Of a stretch of 64,000 nucleotides of DNA, positions 8,580-17,189 are shown piece after piece (positions within the stretch are counted from its first letter, which is position 1; each line of letters opens with the position of its first letter). The notes under the pieces are model-generated. The model ran no database searches. It was given only the letters and a program-made list of their open reading frames with translations, and had not been told where the DNA came from. A program made the translations under genes and the position numbers. The stretch lies in assembly GCA_965248975.1 (NCBI GenBank), contig CBDFKU010000014.1, positions 1 to 64,000 on the forward strand, read 5' to 3'. Source of the DNA: CBDFKU01 sp965248975. Lineage in GTDB: Bacteria > Chloroflexota > Dehalococcoidia > Lucifugimonadales > JAGWBF01.

Positions 8580-9065
8580 ATGTCCGAGCCCCTTTTTATC
8601 ATAGCGGCCATCCTGACGGTGGGGGGAGGATTGGGGGTGGTGGCCACCAGGAACGTGGTCCACGCCGCCCTGTTCCTCCTGGTCTCCCTGGTGGCGGTGG
8701 CGGGCCTGTATCTGCTGGTATTCGCCGAGTTCCTGGCCCTGGTGCAGGTGCTGATCTACGGCGGCGCCATCGTCATCGTGCTCCTATTCGCCATTATGCT
8801 GACCAGGAGCGACGAGTATCCTCGCATCGCGGACAACCGCCAGTGGCCGTTGGCCATCGTGGCGGGGCTGGCCGTGTTCGGCGTGCTCACGGCCGCCTTT
8901 CTGTGGAAGGTGCCCAAAGAGACCGACCCGGAAGGCCCGGGGCTGGTGAAGATCGGAGAATCCCTGTTCACCGAGTGGGCCATGCCTTTCGAGGTGGTCT
9001 CGCTGGTGCTATTGGTGGCCCTCATAGGAGCGATAGTAATAGCCCGCGCCGGAGGTAGAGAGTAG
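8580..9065 (+). CDS. nuoJ: NADH-quinone oxidoreductase subunit J
   Basis: This is a small hydrophobic complex I subunit with five predicted helices in 161 residues. The segment RNVVHAALFLLVSLVAVAGL and the pi-bulge helix VLIYGGAIVIVLLFAIML are characteristic of NuoJ. The stop overlaps the first base of the nuoK start, as in most nuo operons. Confidence 0.93.
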   Translation: MSEPLFIIAAILTVGGGLGVVATRNVVHAALFLLVSLVAVAGLYLLVFAEFLALVQVLIYGGAIVIVLLFAIMLTRSDEYPRIADNRQWPLAIVAGLAVFGVLTAAFLWKVPKETDPEGPGLVKIGESLFTEWAMPFEVVSLVLLVALIGAIVIARAGGRE

Positions 9066-9370
9066 TGCCCCTGGAGGCCTTTCAGGTGCTCAGCGCCGCC
9101 CTTTTCTGCATAGGGCTCTACGGCGTCTTGGCCAGGCGGAGCGCGGTGCTCATACTTATGTCCATCGAGCTGATGCTCAACGCCGTCAATATCAACCTGA
9201 TAGCGGCGGCGGCTCACCTGGACCACACAGCCTTCACCGGGCAGATCATCGCCATATTCGTCATCACCGTGGCGGCGGCAGAAGTGGGCCTGGCCCTGGC
9301 CATCGTCCTACGCCTGTTCCGCCGTCGCTCCAGCGTAAACGTCGACGAAGTTGACCTGATGAAATGGTGA
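9065..9370 (+). CDS. nuoK: NADH-quinone oxidoreductase subunit K
   Basis: NuoK is an Mrp-like 3-helix subunit of 101 residues. The conserved membrane glutamate lies in VLILMSIELMLNAVNINLIA and the second in AAAEVGLALAIVLRLFRRR. The start is GTG, coupled to nuoJ. After it the operon is interrupted by about 240 bases of palindromic repeat sequence before nuoL. Confidence 0.94.
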   Translation: MPLEAFQVLSAALFCIGLYGVLARRSAVLILMSIELMLNAVNINLIAAAAHLDHTAFTGQIIAIFVITVAAAEVGLALAIVLRLFRRRSSVNVDEVDLMKW

Positions 9371-9410
9371 GGTCCCAGGGGGCGCACCTGCTCCCGCATT
9401 ACATCATCAC

Positions 9411-9540
9411 CTCCCGAACTCTCCCCCCTCAAGGGGGAGAGAAAGCGTTTCTTCCCGGTCAAGGGAAAGGTCCCCGTACCCATGGCATTGCCCCAAAAGC
9501 TCCGCTCACCCTGAGCCTGTCGAACCACGAGCGGGATACG
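9411..9540. repeat. REP/MITE-like palindromic cluster between nuoK and nuoL
   Basis: Three inverted repeats lie in a row. CTCTCCCCC (9419-9427) pairs with GGGGGAGAG (9433-9441); CTTCCC pairs with GGGAAAG around 9450-9470; and CCGCTC (9502-9507) pairs with GAGCGG (9529-9534), enclosing TGAGCCTGTCGAAC. The same TGAGCCTGTCGAA motif recurs at 31594-31606, and C-rich/G-rich hairpins recur at four other intergenic places in this window. No coding frame is credible here. Confidence 0.7.
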
Positions 9541-9608
9541 GAGCAGTGGGGACCGGTCGCTGAGCTACCCTTCCAGCCCACCACTCGGACGGGGGCCAGG
9601 TAGCGGGC

Positions 9609-11588
9609 ATGGAGCTTGCGGAGGTAGCGTGGCTTATCCCTGCGTTCAGCTTCATCGCATTTTTGCTCATAGCCGTTTTCGGCAGGCTCCTCCCGGGTAA
9701 GGGCGCATTCCTGGCCATACTGGCCATCGCCGGCGGCTTCGTCACCTTCTGGGTGGTGCTGGTTGGGTTCTTCGACGCCGGCTGCTCCAAGGCCTTCGGG
9801 GTGGAGACCTGCCATTTCGCCCGGGAGTGGTTCACTGCCGGCGACGTAGAGCTAAGCTGGGGGATAATCGTCGACCCGCTGGCCTTGCTCATGCTGGGCA
9901 TGGTCACCTTCGTCGGCCTGATGATCCAGGTCTACTCCCTGGGCTATATGAAGGGCGACTCCCGCTTCGGTTGGTACTTCGCCGTCCACGCCCTCTTCAT
10001 CGCATCCATGCTCACCCTGGTGCTGGCCGACAACTTCCTGCTGCTGTACGTGGTGTGGGAGCTGGTGGGGATCTGCTCCTATCTGCTGATCGGCTTTTGG
10101 TACGAGAGGCGGTCGGCGGCGGAGGCGGCGAAGAAGGCCTTCATCGTCACCCGCATCGGGGACGTGGGACTGCTGGTGGGTATCCTGCTGCTGGGGAAGG
10201 AGGTGGGCGACCTCAACGGCGTTGCCTTCGACTTCGACATGGGGCACGCCTTCGAGGCCGCCAGCAGCGGCGCCATCGGTGAGGGCACCTTAAGCGCGGT
10301 GGCCGCGCTGCTGTTCCTGGGGGCCATGGGCAAGTCGGCCCAGTTCCCCCTGCACGTATGGCTGCCCGACGCTATGGAGGGCCCCAGCCCCGTAAGCGCA
10401 CTGATCCACGCCGCCACCATGGTTGCCGCTGGGGTGTACCTGGTGGCCCGGGCGTTCCCGATCTTCGAGGCGGCCCCCGACGTCCTTATCGCCGTCGCCG
10501 CCATCGGGCTGATCACGGCGCTCATCGGCGCCACCATGGCCCTGGTGGTGACGGACCTGAAGCGCATCCTGGCATACTCAACCATAAGCCATCTGGGCCT
10601 GATGATGCTGTCCCTGGGCGCCTTCGGATACACGGCCGCCATCTTCCATCTGATGGCCCACGGCTTCTCCAAGGCCCTTCTTTTCCTCGGAGCGGGCAGC
10701 ATCATGCACGGCATGAACGAGGAGACGGACATCCGGAAGATGGGCGGCCTGTGGCGTGTGATGCCCATCACCGCCATAACCTTCACCATAGGTGCGCTGT
10801 CCCTGGCGGGGATACCGATGTTCGCCGGGTTCTGGAGCAAGGACGAGATGCTGCTTTCGGTTCTGGATCACAAGAACTACCTGCTGGCCTTCGCCTTGAT
10901 CGCCGCCTTCCTCAGCGCGCTGTACATGGCTCGGGCGACCTTCGTGGTGTTCTTCGGCGAGCTCAAGGAGGAAAACAGGTACGTCCACGAGTCGCCCTGG
11001 CTGATGGCGGCGCCCATGGTCGTGCTGGCGGTGCTGGCGGTGACCTTCGGCTTCGTCTCGATGCGCATGACTGATGGCGGTGGTTTCGGCACCTTCCTGT
11101 TCTTCGAGCACTTGCACGACTTCGACGTGAATCCCGGGATCATGGCGGGGTCGATAATCCTGGCGCTGGGAGCGGTGGCCATCGGCTGGGGTGTATACCT
11201 GGGGCCACAGATGGCCCCACAGCGGTGGAAGCTACGCTATGCCGCCGCCATGGGTGCGGTGGTCGCGGTGCCCTCGGAGGCGTGGAAGGCGCGCTTCGCT
11301 GCCGTCGCCGCCACTTCGGTCAGGGTGGTGAGCAACAAGTACTATCTGGACGAGGTATACCAGTGGGTCGTGGACCGGGTGGTGCTGGTCTTCTCCCGCT
11401 TCGTGGCCTTATTCGACCGGGTGGTGGTGAACGACACGGCGGTGAACCGCACCGGCGAGTCGGTACGGCGCATGGGACTGGGGCTGCGCTATCACGTGAC
11501 TGGCAGGGTCTATACCTACGCCCTGGGTATGGCGGTGGGCGTGGTATTCACGGCCGTTCTGTGGTGGGCCCTGACCACGAGAGGTTAA
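9609..11588 (+). CDS. nuoL: NADH-quinone oxidoreductase subunit L
   Basis: NuoL is the largest antiporter-like, proton-translocating subunit of complex I, at the distal end of the membrane arm. The 659-residue protein has about 15 to 16 helices, with the key Glu in LYVVWELVGICSYLLIGFW, the Lys-containing GAMGKSAQFPLHVWLPDAMEGP and HAATMVAAGVYLVAR. The C-terminal lateral helix region is present. ATG 9609 follows AGCGGGC without a strong Shine-Dalgarno. It is the first gene after a repeat-filled gap and may be translated independently. Confidence 0.95.
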   Translation: MELAEVAWLIPAFSFIAFLLIAVFGRLLPGKGAFLAILAIAGGFVTFWVVLVGFFDAGCSKAFGVETCHFAREWFTAGDVELSWGIIVDPLALLMLGMVTFVGLMIQVYSLGYMKGDSRFGWYFAVHALFIASMLTLVLADNFLLLYVVWELVGICSYLLIGFWYERRSAAEAAKKAFIVTRIGDVGLLVGILLLGKEVGDLNGVAFDFDMGHAFEAASSGAIGEGTLSAVAALLFLGAMGKSAQFPLHVWLPDAMEGPSPVSALIHAATMVAAGVYLVARAFPIFEAAPDVLIAVAAIGLITALIGATMALVVTDLKRILAYSTISHLGLMMLSLGAFGYTAAIFHLMAHGFSKALLFLGAGSIMHGMNEETDIRKMGGLWRVMPITAITFTIGALSLAGIPMFAGFWSKDEMLLSVLDHKNYLLAFALIAAFLSALYMARATFVVFFGELKEENRYVHESPWLMAAPMVVLAVLAVTFGFVSMRMTDGGGFGTFLFFEHLHDFDVNPGIMAGSIILALGAVAIGWGVYLGPQMAPQRWKLRYAAAMGAVVAVPSEAWKARFAAVAATSVRVVSNKYYLDEVYQWVVDRVVLVFSRFVALFDRVVVNDTAVNRTGESVRRMGLGLRYHVTGRVYTYALGMAVGVVFTAVLWWALTTRG

Positions 11589-11608
11589 GCTGAACATGTT
11601 GGTGAATC

Positions 11609-11630
11609 CTCTCTCCCTTGCGGGAGGGAG
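11609..11630. repeat. Short palindromic repeat upstream of the DUF3592 gene
   Basis: CTCTCTCCC followed by TTGC and GGGAGGGAG forms a hairpin of the same C-rich/G-rich type as those at 9419, 12122 and 55475. Its right arm doubles as the ribosome site for the gene at 11636. Confidence 0.6.
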
Positions 11631-11635
11631 CTAGA

Positions 11636-12085
11636 GTGCCGGGTATGAAAGAGAAAGAATGGTCTAGATGGGCCCTTATCGTGACTGGGTTGGGCTTTCT
11701 TGCGGCTGGTGGCTTTTTCATCACCGACACAATCAGCACTCTCGTGAACGGAACCGCAGAAACCGAGGGAACGGTGGTCGGAGAAAAACTTAAGGACGCA
11801 GGGGAAGGTGTCGTCAGGCTTCCCATCGTGACGTTCGTCACCGAAGATGGCCGATCCATCGTGTTCACTTCGAAGATCGGAAGCGGTGAAGATATAGGAG
11901 AATCTGTTAATGTCCGATACGACCCGGATGGCCCTACTAATGCCAAGATCGATTCGTTTCACAATCTCTGGTTCATACCCAACCTCTTCCTCGTTATCGG
12001 TGGAATCATGACCTTCTTCGGTATCCGGCACCTAAGGGGTAAATCTCCGGGAGCCACCGAGCCTGATGCCAGTCGAAACGGTTAA
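11636..12085 (+). CDS. DUF3592-type membrane protein inserted in the nuo operon
   Basis: The 149-residue product has one membrane helix at each end (WALIVTGLGFLAAGGFFI and LWFIPNLFLVIGGIMTFFGI) and an extracytoplasmic beta-rich middle containing TEGTVVGEKL and VNVRYDPDGPTNAKID, the pattern of DUF3592 proteins. Function is unknown; nothing links it to complex I. GTG 11636 is five bases after GGGAGGGAG; ATG 11645 is the alternative start. It lies between two palindromic repeats, and its A/T-richer codon use differs from the nuo genes, suggesting it was inserted as a unit. Confidence 0.65.
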   Translation: MPGMKEKEWSRWALIVTGLGFLAAGGFFITDTISTLVNGTAETEGTVVGEKLKDAGEGVVRLPIVTFVTEDGRSIVFTSKIGSGEDIGESVNVRYDPDGPTNAKIDSFHNLWFIPNLFLVIGGIMTFFGIRHLRGKSPGATEPDASRNG

Positions 12086-12121
12086 TTTGGACTAGAGGGA
12101 GGGGGATGCACCCCATCCCGG

Positions 12122-12144
12122 CCTTCCCCCGTAAAGGGGGAAGG
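12122..12144. repeat. Palindromic repeat between DUF3592 and nuoM
   Basis: CCTTCCCCC (12122-12130) and GGGGGAAGG (12136-12144) form a perfect 9-bp stem with a 5-base loop. It has no following T-run, so it is not an obvious intrinsic terminator, and nuoM begins 18 bases later. Confidence 0.7.
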
Positions 12145-12162
12145 AGCGTGAGTGTGTAGAGT

Positions 12163-13665
12163 ATGCTCCTTTTCGCGACGATACTGGTCCCCTTCGTGGG
12201 TGGCGTGCTCCTGGCCTTCTTCCCTTCCGAGAAGGGCCGGGAGATAAAGCTCTTTTCCATCCTGGTGGCTGCGGTCACATTGGTGCTGAGCATCGTCGTC
12301 TTCGCCCTTTACGACTACAAGGACGGCGGCTATCAGCTCACCGAGTCCTTCAAGTGGCTGGAGGACCCCGTCAACATCTCCCTCAGCCTGGGGATCGACG
12401 GCATCTCGGCCCCAATGGTGCTGCTGACCGGAATCGTAATGTTCGCCGGGGTGCTAATATCCTGGAACGTGATGCACCGGCCCCGGGACTTCTTCGTCCT
12501 GCTAATGATGCTGGTGGCCGGCGTGTACGGGGTGTTCGTCACTCGGGACCTGTTCTTCCTGTTCTTCTTCTACGAACTGGCGGTCCTGCCCATGTACCTG
12601 CTAATCGGTGTGTGGGGCAGCAGCACCGACTTCGGCACCTTCTTCCGCTCCAAGGAGTACGGGGCCATGAAGCTGGTGCTGTACCTCGTGGCGGGCAGCG
12701 TCCTGGTGTGGGTGGCCATCCTTGGGGTCTACTGGGCGGCCAGCAACTCGGGCCATCCGACCTTCTTCATGGAAGACCTGGGCAACCCCGATCTGGTCAA
12801 CTTCAACGACAGCTTCCAGCATTTCCAGAGCCTCTTCTTCCCCCTGTTCATGGTCGGCTTCGGTGTGCTGGCGGGCCTGTGGCCCTTCCACACCTGGTCC
12901 CCGGACGGGCACGTCGCGGCCCCCACGGCGGTGAGCATGCTCCACGCCGGAGTGCTGATGAAGCTGGGAGCCTACGGTATCATCCGGGTGGGCATGGTGC
13001 TGCTGCCCGAGGGGGCGGAAACCTGGATGCCGGTGCTCATCGCCCTGGGTACAGTCAACGTCCTATACGGGGCCATCTCCGCCCTTTCCCAGCAGGACCT
13101 GAAGTACGTCGTGGGTTACTCCAGCGTGAGCCATATGGGGTACGTCCTGATGGGCATCGCCACCCTGCACCCACTGGGAGTCGGGGGAGCCGTGCTCCAG
13201 ATGTTCTCCCACGGCATCATGACGGCCCTGTTCTTCGCCCTGGTCGGGGTCATCTACGATCGGACCCACATCCGGGACATCGGGGCGCTAGAGGGCCTCT
13301 CCAAGCGCATGGGGATCACCGCCGCCTTCTTCGCGATAGCGGGACTCGCCTCCCTGGGCCTGCCGGGGCTCAGCGGGTTCGTCGCCGAGTTCCTGGTGTT
13401 TACCGGCGCCTTCAAGACCTACCTGCCTCTGGCGATCCTGGCGGTGATAGGCGCAGCCATCACGGCGGTGTATATACTACGTCTGCTGGCAAAGGTGTTC
13501 TTCGGGCCCATCAACCCTCGCTGGGAGCACCTGGGAGACATCAACCGGGTGGAGCTGGGGGCGGCAGGATTGCTGGTCTTCGTGCTGGTGTTCGTAGGGG
13601 TCTGGCCCATGCCCTTAATGGACGTAATCAATGCTGGAGTGGAGGCCCTTCCGGGGGTCGGTTAG
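12163..13665 (+). CDS. nuoM: NADH-quinone oxidoreductase subunit M
   Basis: NuoM is an antiporter-like membrane subunit with about 14 helices. The 500-residue product shows LFFLFFFYELAVLPMYLLIGVWG with the conserved Glu, GLWPFHTWSPDGHVAAPTA, and HAGVLMKLGAYGIIRVGM, all diagnostic. The start ATG 12163 follows a GTGTAGAGT sequence after the hairpin at 12122. Together with NuoL and NuoN it forms the proton-pumping arm. Confidence 0.95.
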   Translation: MLLFATILVPFVGGVLLAFFPSEKGREIKLFSILVAAVTLVLSIVVFALYDYKDGGYQLTESFKWLEDPVNISLSLGIDGISAPMVLLTGIVMFAGVLISWNVMHRPRDFFVLLMMLVAGVYGVFVTRDLFFLFFFYELAVLPMYLLIGVWGSSTDFGTFFRSKEYGAMKLVLYLVAGSVLVWVAILGVYWAASNSGHPTFFMEDLGNPDLVNFNDSFQHFQSLFFPLFMVGFGVLAGLWPFHTWSPDGHVAAPTAVSMLHAGVLMKLGAYGIIRVGMVLLPEGAETWMPVLIALGTVNVLYGAISALSQQDLKYVVGYSSVSHMGYVLMGIATLHPLGVGGAVLQMFSHGIMTALFFALVGVIYDRTHIRDIGALEGLSKRMGITAAFFAIAGLASLGLPGLSGFVAEFLVFTGAFKTYLPLAILAVIGAAITAVYILRLLAKVFFGPINPRWEHLGDINRVELGAAGLLVFVLVFVGVWPMPLMDVINAGVEALPGVG

Positions 13666-13693
13666 GCTTGAACGTGGCTGATCGTAAATAGAT

Positions 13694-15271
13694 ATGTCAG
13701 AGCTTCTTCTGAACATAAGCTCGTCGCCGCTGCTGGCCGAGGCCGGTGAGTCGCTGACCTCGGACCTCCACCTGTTGCTGCCCGAGTTCCTGCTGGCGGC
13801 CCTGGCCTTCCTGGTGTTCGCCGTTGACCTGGTGCTGCCGGAGTCGAAGAAGCACCACATGGCCTGGCTCAGCGTGGCCGGTCTTGTGGGACTCCTGGCC
13901 CTATCGCTGGCCCTGCTATGGGGCGAGGACAAGTCCATGTATGGCGGCCTGTTGAAGGTAGACGCCTACGCCCTCTTCTTCAAGTCCTTCTTCCTGATCC
14001 TGGGCATCTTCGTGATCCTGAGCTCGGTGGACTACGTCAAGAAGCACCTGGACCACCCCGGGGAGTACTACGGCCTCGTGCTCTTCGCGGTGCTGGCGAT
14101 GAATGTCATGTCCGCCTCCCAGGAGCTGCTCACCGCCTACATCGCCCTGGAGCTGATGAGCTTCAGCTTCTACATCCTGGTCTCCCATGACCGGTATAAC
14201 CCCAGGTCCAACGAGGCCGGCATCAAGTACATCCTCATAGGCGCCTTCTCCTCGGCCATCCTCCTCTTCGGCGTCAGCATGGTGTACAGCACCATAGGGG
14301 TGACCAAGTTCGGCGACATAAGCGCCGCCCTGGCCGTAGCCGGGGACGTGAGCCCAGCGCTGTGGGTCGGCTTGGCCCTGATCCTGGTGGGCCTGGGCTT
14401 CAAGATGGCGGCGGTGCCTTTCCACATGTGGGCCCCCGACGTCTACCAGGGAGCGCCGACTCCGGTGACGGCCTACCTGGCTGTGGGGTCCAAGGCCGCG
14501 GCCTTCGCCCTGGTGCTGAGGCTCTTCGCGGAAGGGTTCCTGCCCAGGATCGACGACTGGCAGATCATCGTGGCCGTGCTGGCAGCCATGACCATGACCG
14601 TGGGCAACCTGGTGGCCATAGCTCAGCGCAACATCAAACGATTGCTGGCCTACTCCAGCATAGGCCAGGTGGGATTCCTGCTGGTGGGGGTAGCGGCTCT
14701 GTCTCCCCTGGCCTCCAACGCCGTCATGCTCCACCTGGTGGGCTACGCCTTCACCAACATGGTGGTGTTCGTTGGGGTTATCGCCTTTTTCAACATGACC
14801 GGCAAGGAAGAGATCGCGGACTTCGCCGGACTGGCCGACAGACATCCGTTCATCGCCGCTTCGATGGCCATGGGGATGTTTTCCCTGGCGGGACTCCCCA
14901 TCTTCGCGGGCTTCACCACAAAGTTCTATCTGTTCGCAGCCGCGGCCAAGGAAGGTCTGCTGTGGCTGGCCGCCATCGCCATCGTCAACAGCCTCATATC
15001 CCTGTACTACTACCTGGTGGTCATCAGGCACATGTACATTCAATCGGCCCCCGATGCCGATGCGCCGTCCCAGCCGGCACCGGCTCACGATCCAGGGCCG
15101 GGATCGGAGCCCATCCCGGTGGCGGGCGGCGCCCCCGACGGGCGGCCCTCCCCAACACCTCTGATCCTGGGCGTGTTGGCGGTGATGGTGGCGGGGATGA
15201 TATTCGTGGGGATTTACCCCTCCCCTATTGTGGAGGCCCTGGATGCCGCCACGGCAGCCATCCTACCCTAG
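13694..15271 (+). CDS. nuoN: NADH-quinone oxidoreductase subunit N with a Pro-rich loop
   Basis: This is the third antiporter-like subunit. The 525-residue protein carries AYIALELMSFSFYILVSHDR with the membrane Glu, FKMAAVPFHMWAPDVYQGAPT and AFALVLRLFAEGF. Between the penultimate and last helices (about residues 455-495) there is a hydrophilic, Pro/Asp/Gly-rich insert (PDADAPSQPAPAHDPGPG and more) that most NuoN proteins lack. It is the last nuo gene; no nuoE, nuoF or nuoG is present, so electrons must enter from something other than the standard NADH module. Confidence 0.94.
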   Translation: MSELLLNISSSPLLAEAGESLTSDLHLLLPEFLLAALAFLVFAVDLVLPESKKHHMAWLSVAGLVGLLALSLALLWGEDKSMYGGLLKVDAYALFFKSFFLILGIFVILSSVDYVKKHLDHPGEYYGLVLFAVLAMNVMSASQELLTAYIALELMSFSFYILVSHDRYNPRSNEAGIKYILIGAFSSAILLFGVSMVYSTIGVTKFGDISAALAVAGDVSPALWVGLALILVGLGFKMAAVPFHMWAPDVYQGAPTPVTAYLAVGSKAAAFALVLRLFAEGFLPRIDDWQIIVAVLAAMTMTVGNLVAIAQRNIKRLLAYSSIGQVGFLLVGVAALSPLASNAVMLHLVGYAFTNMVVFVGVIAFFNMTGKEEIADFAGLADRHPFIAASMAMGMFSLAGLPIFAGFTTKFYLFAAAAKEGLLWLAAIAIVNSLISLYYYLVVIRHMYIQSAPDADAPSQPAPAHDPGPGSEPIPVAGGAPDGRPSPTPLILGVLAVMVAGMIFVGIYPSPIVEALDAATAAILP

Positions 15272-15286
15272 GACGGCACCACTGCG

Positions 15287-15315
15287 TTGACCCCAGGTTC
15301 GGCATCAAATATAAT
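15287..15315 (+). promoter_or_regulatory. Promoter of the ThDP-enzyme operon
   Basis: TTGACC (15287-15292) and a perfect TATAAT (15310-15315) are spaced 17 bases apart and lie 43 bases before the ATG at 15358, right after nuoN. It marks a new transcription unit. Confidence 0.75.
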
Positions 15316-15357
15316 ATCGCCCGTCGGGGTCTTAATCTCCAATCCAAAGGAGAGGCC

Positions 15358-15861
15358 ATGCAGCAGGAAGCAGTGCTTCACCCGGGGTCCATCATATCCG
15401 AGCTGAAGAAGAACCATATAAGCCATGTCGTCTGGCTTCCCGATAGCGAGACGAACTTCATGTACGAGCAGCTCCTCGAAGATCCCGAGATCGACCTGGT
15501 GCCCGTATGCAGGGAAGGGGAGACCATGGCCATCGCGGCGGGCCTCTGGGTCGGTGGCAAGAACCCAGTGGTCCTCATCCAGAACACCGGCATTATGGAG
15601 TCGGGAGACTCCATACGAGGCCTTGGGCTGGACGTGAGCCAACCCCTGCTCATGCTGATCGGGTATCGTGGCTGGGACAGGCACGGCGTAACTAGGGACT
15701 CGGCAGCCAAGTTCATAGAGCACCTCCTCCACACTTGGGGCATAAACTACTATCTTGTGGAGGAGGACCAGGACGCACCCCGCATCTCTCAGGCGGCCGA
15801 AGAGGCGGCCCGGACCTCCCGGCCGGTCGCAGTGCTTCTGGGGAGCGAGTACGGCCCGTAG
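15358..15861 (+). CDS. ThDP-enzyme alpha-type subunit (sulfopyruvate/phosphonopyruvate decarboxylase-like)
   Basis: The 167-residue protein is a single pyrimidine-binding domain of a thiamine-diphosphate enzyme. The conserved activating glutamate is in VPVCREGETMAIAAGLWVGG, followed by PVVLIQNTGIMESGDSIRGL, the pattern of ComD (sulfopyruvate decarboxylase alpha) and of the N-terminal domain of phosphonopyruvate decarboxylase. ATG 15358 has an AAAGGAGAGG ribosome site. The matching cofactor-binding subunits are encoded directly downstream, so the enzyme is expected to be an alpha/beta complex decarboxylating a 2-oxo acid; the substrate cannot be deduced. Confidence 0.75.
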   Translation: MQQEAVLHPGSIISELKKNHISHVVWLPDSETNFMYEQLLEDPEIDLVPVCREGETMAIAAGLWVGGKNPVVLIQNTGIMESGDSIRGLGLDVSQPLLMLIGYRGWDRHGVTRDSAAKFIEHLLHTWGINYYLVEEDQDAPRISQAAEEAARTSRPVAVLLGSEYGP

Positions 15862-15908
15862 GCGCTTCTCCCGGTTCAGAGGCGTCCCTTGGAAGGAGTC
15901 GCCGGTAC

Positions 15909-16496
15909 ATGATCAAGAACATCGATGCCATCAGGATACTGGACGAGCACCGGGGCGACGCTATCATCGTCCCTACGATGATGGCTAGCCACGAGACCTT
16001 GGGTCTTCCAGCCGTCACCAGCCGGGAAGAGTTCGATCTTCCCACCACTGGCGCAATGGGGAAGGCCTCGTCCGTTGGTCTCGGATTGGCGCTGGCAAGG
16101 CCGGATCGCAAGGTCATCATCCTGGATGGCGACGGCAGTCTGCTGATGAACCTGGGCAGCCTGGTCACGGTCGGCAACAAGGCGCCCCGGAACCTGTACC
16201 ACTTCGTCTTCGATAACCAGGTCTACGCCGTGACCGGGGGCCAGCCCGTCCCCGGCGCCGGAAAGGCCAGCTTCCAGGGCATGGCCAGAGAGGCGGGCTA
16301 CGCCGCCGTCTACGAATTCGACGACACGGAGGAGCTGGCCTCGGAGATAGGCCGGGTCCTGGCGGAAAAGGGGCCGGTGCTGGTGTCGCTGAAGGTAGTG
16401 CCCGAGATCGAGAACACCCCGGTCAACCAGCGCCAGTGGCCGCACAGGAGTGATAAACAGGCTATCGAGGACGTATCGAAGGCCCTGGGTGCATAG
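15909..16496 (+). CDS. ThDP-enzyme beta-type subunit, paralogue 1
   Basis: The 195-residue protein is a diphosphate-binding domain of a ThDP enzyme, like ComE (sulfopyruvate decarboxylase beta). The cofactor motif is complete: VIILDGDGSLLMNLGSLVTV supplies the GDG and the Asn that hold Mg and ThDP, and YHFVFDNQVYAVTGGQP follows. The start ATG 15909 has GGAAGGAGTC upstream. Its sequence is very close to the second paralogue at 16596, indicating a recent tandem duplication. Confidence 0.8.
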   Translation: MIKNIDAIRILDEHRGDAIIVPTMMASHETLGLPAVTSREEFDLPTTGAMGKASSVGLGLALARPDRKVIILDGDGSLLMNLGSLVTVGNKAPRNLYHFVFDNQVYAVTGGQPVPGAGKASFQGMAREAGYAAVYEFDDTEELASEIGRVLAEKGPVLVSLKVVPEIENTPVNQRQWPHRSDKQAIEDVSKALGA

Positions 16497-16504
16497 TCGA
16501 TACG

Positions 16505-16531
16505 GTCCTCCTCCCCTCGACGGGAGGGGGC
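16505..16531. repeat. Palindromic repeat between beta paralogues 1 and 2
   Basis: CCTCCTCCCC and GGGAGGGGG, separated by TCGAC, form an imperfect hairpin of the same family as the other C-rich intergenic hairpins in this window. It lies in the 100-base gap between the two beta-subunit genes. Confidence 0.5.
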
Positions 16532-16595
16532 GTCGTCCCTGCTAATCTCCCATCGGCAGATCTTTCACACGTGTGGACAAAGGAGTTGATGGGCA

Positions 16596-17189
16596 ATGAT
16601 CAAAAACATCGACGCCGTGAGGATAGTGGATGAGCACCGGGGCGACGCGATCATCCTCCCCACAATGAACGCCAGCCATATAGATTACGGGCTGCCTGCG
16701 GTGACCCACAACCAGGAGTTGGACCTACCCATGGGAGGCTGCATGGGTAAGGCTTCGTCCCTGGGGCTCGGGTTGGCGCTGGCCCGGCCCGAGCGTAAGG
16801 TCATCGTGCTGGACGGCGACGGGAGCCTCCTGATGAACCTGGGCACCCTGGTCACCATCAGCAACAAGGCCCCGGAGAACCTCTACCATTTCGTCTTCGA
16901 CAACGGGGTGTACGCCATCACCGGGGGGCAGCCGGTTCCCGGCCAGGGGAAGTCCAGCTTCCAGGGAATGGCGAGGGAGGCGGGCTACGCCGCCGCCTAC
17001 CAGTTCGACGACACCGAGGAGCTGGCGTCCGAGATAGACCGAGTCCTGGCCGAGAAGGGGCCAGTGCTGGTGTCCCTGAAGATCGCCCCCGAGGTCGAGA
17101 ACACTCCGATCCAGTTCCGCAAGCGGTCCCCCAGAAGCACCCCCAGGGCTATCGAAGAGGTGAGCAGGGCCCTGGGCCGGAATGTGTAA
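16596..17189 (+). CDS. ThDP-enzyme beta-type subunit, paralogue 2
   Basis: This 197-residue paralogue shares nearly every motif with the gene at 15909: MIKNIDAVRIVDEHRGDAII at the start, VIVLDGDGSLLMNLGTLVTI for Mg-ThDP, and GYAAAYQFDDTEELASEIDR near the end. It should be able to pair with the alpha subunit. Why two almost interchangeable beta subunits are kept is not evident; different substrates or oligomers are possible. The stop overlaps the next ATG by one base (TAATG). Confidence 0.8.
   Translation: MIKNIDAVRIVDEHRGDAIILPTMNASHIDYGLPAVTHNQELDLPMGGCMGKASSLGLGLALARPERKVIVLDGDGSLLMNLGTLVTISNKAPENLYHFVFDNGVYAITGGQPVPGQGKSSFQGMAREAGYAAAYQFDDTEELASEIDRVLAEKGPVLVSLKIAPEVENTPIQFRKRSPRSTPRAIEEVSRALGRNV

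Noticed and set aside
12122..12144. Intrinsic terminator before nuoM
   Set aside because: The stem is strong but no T-run follows on either strand, and nuoM lies only 18 bases downstream in an operon.
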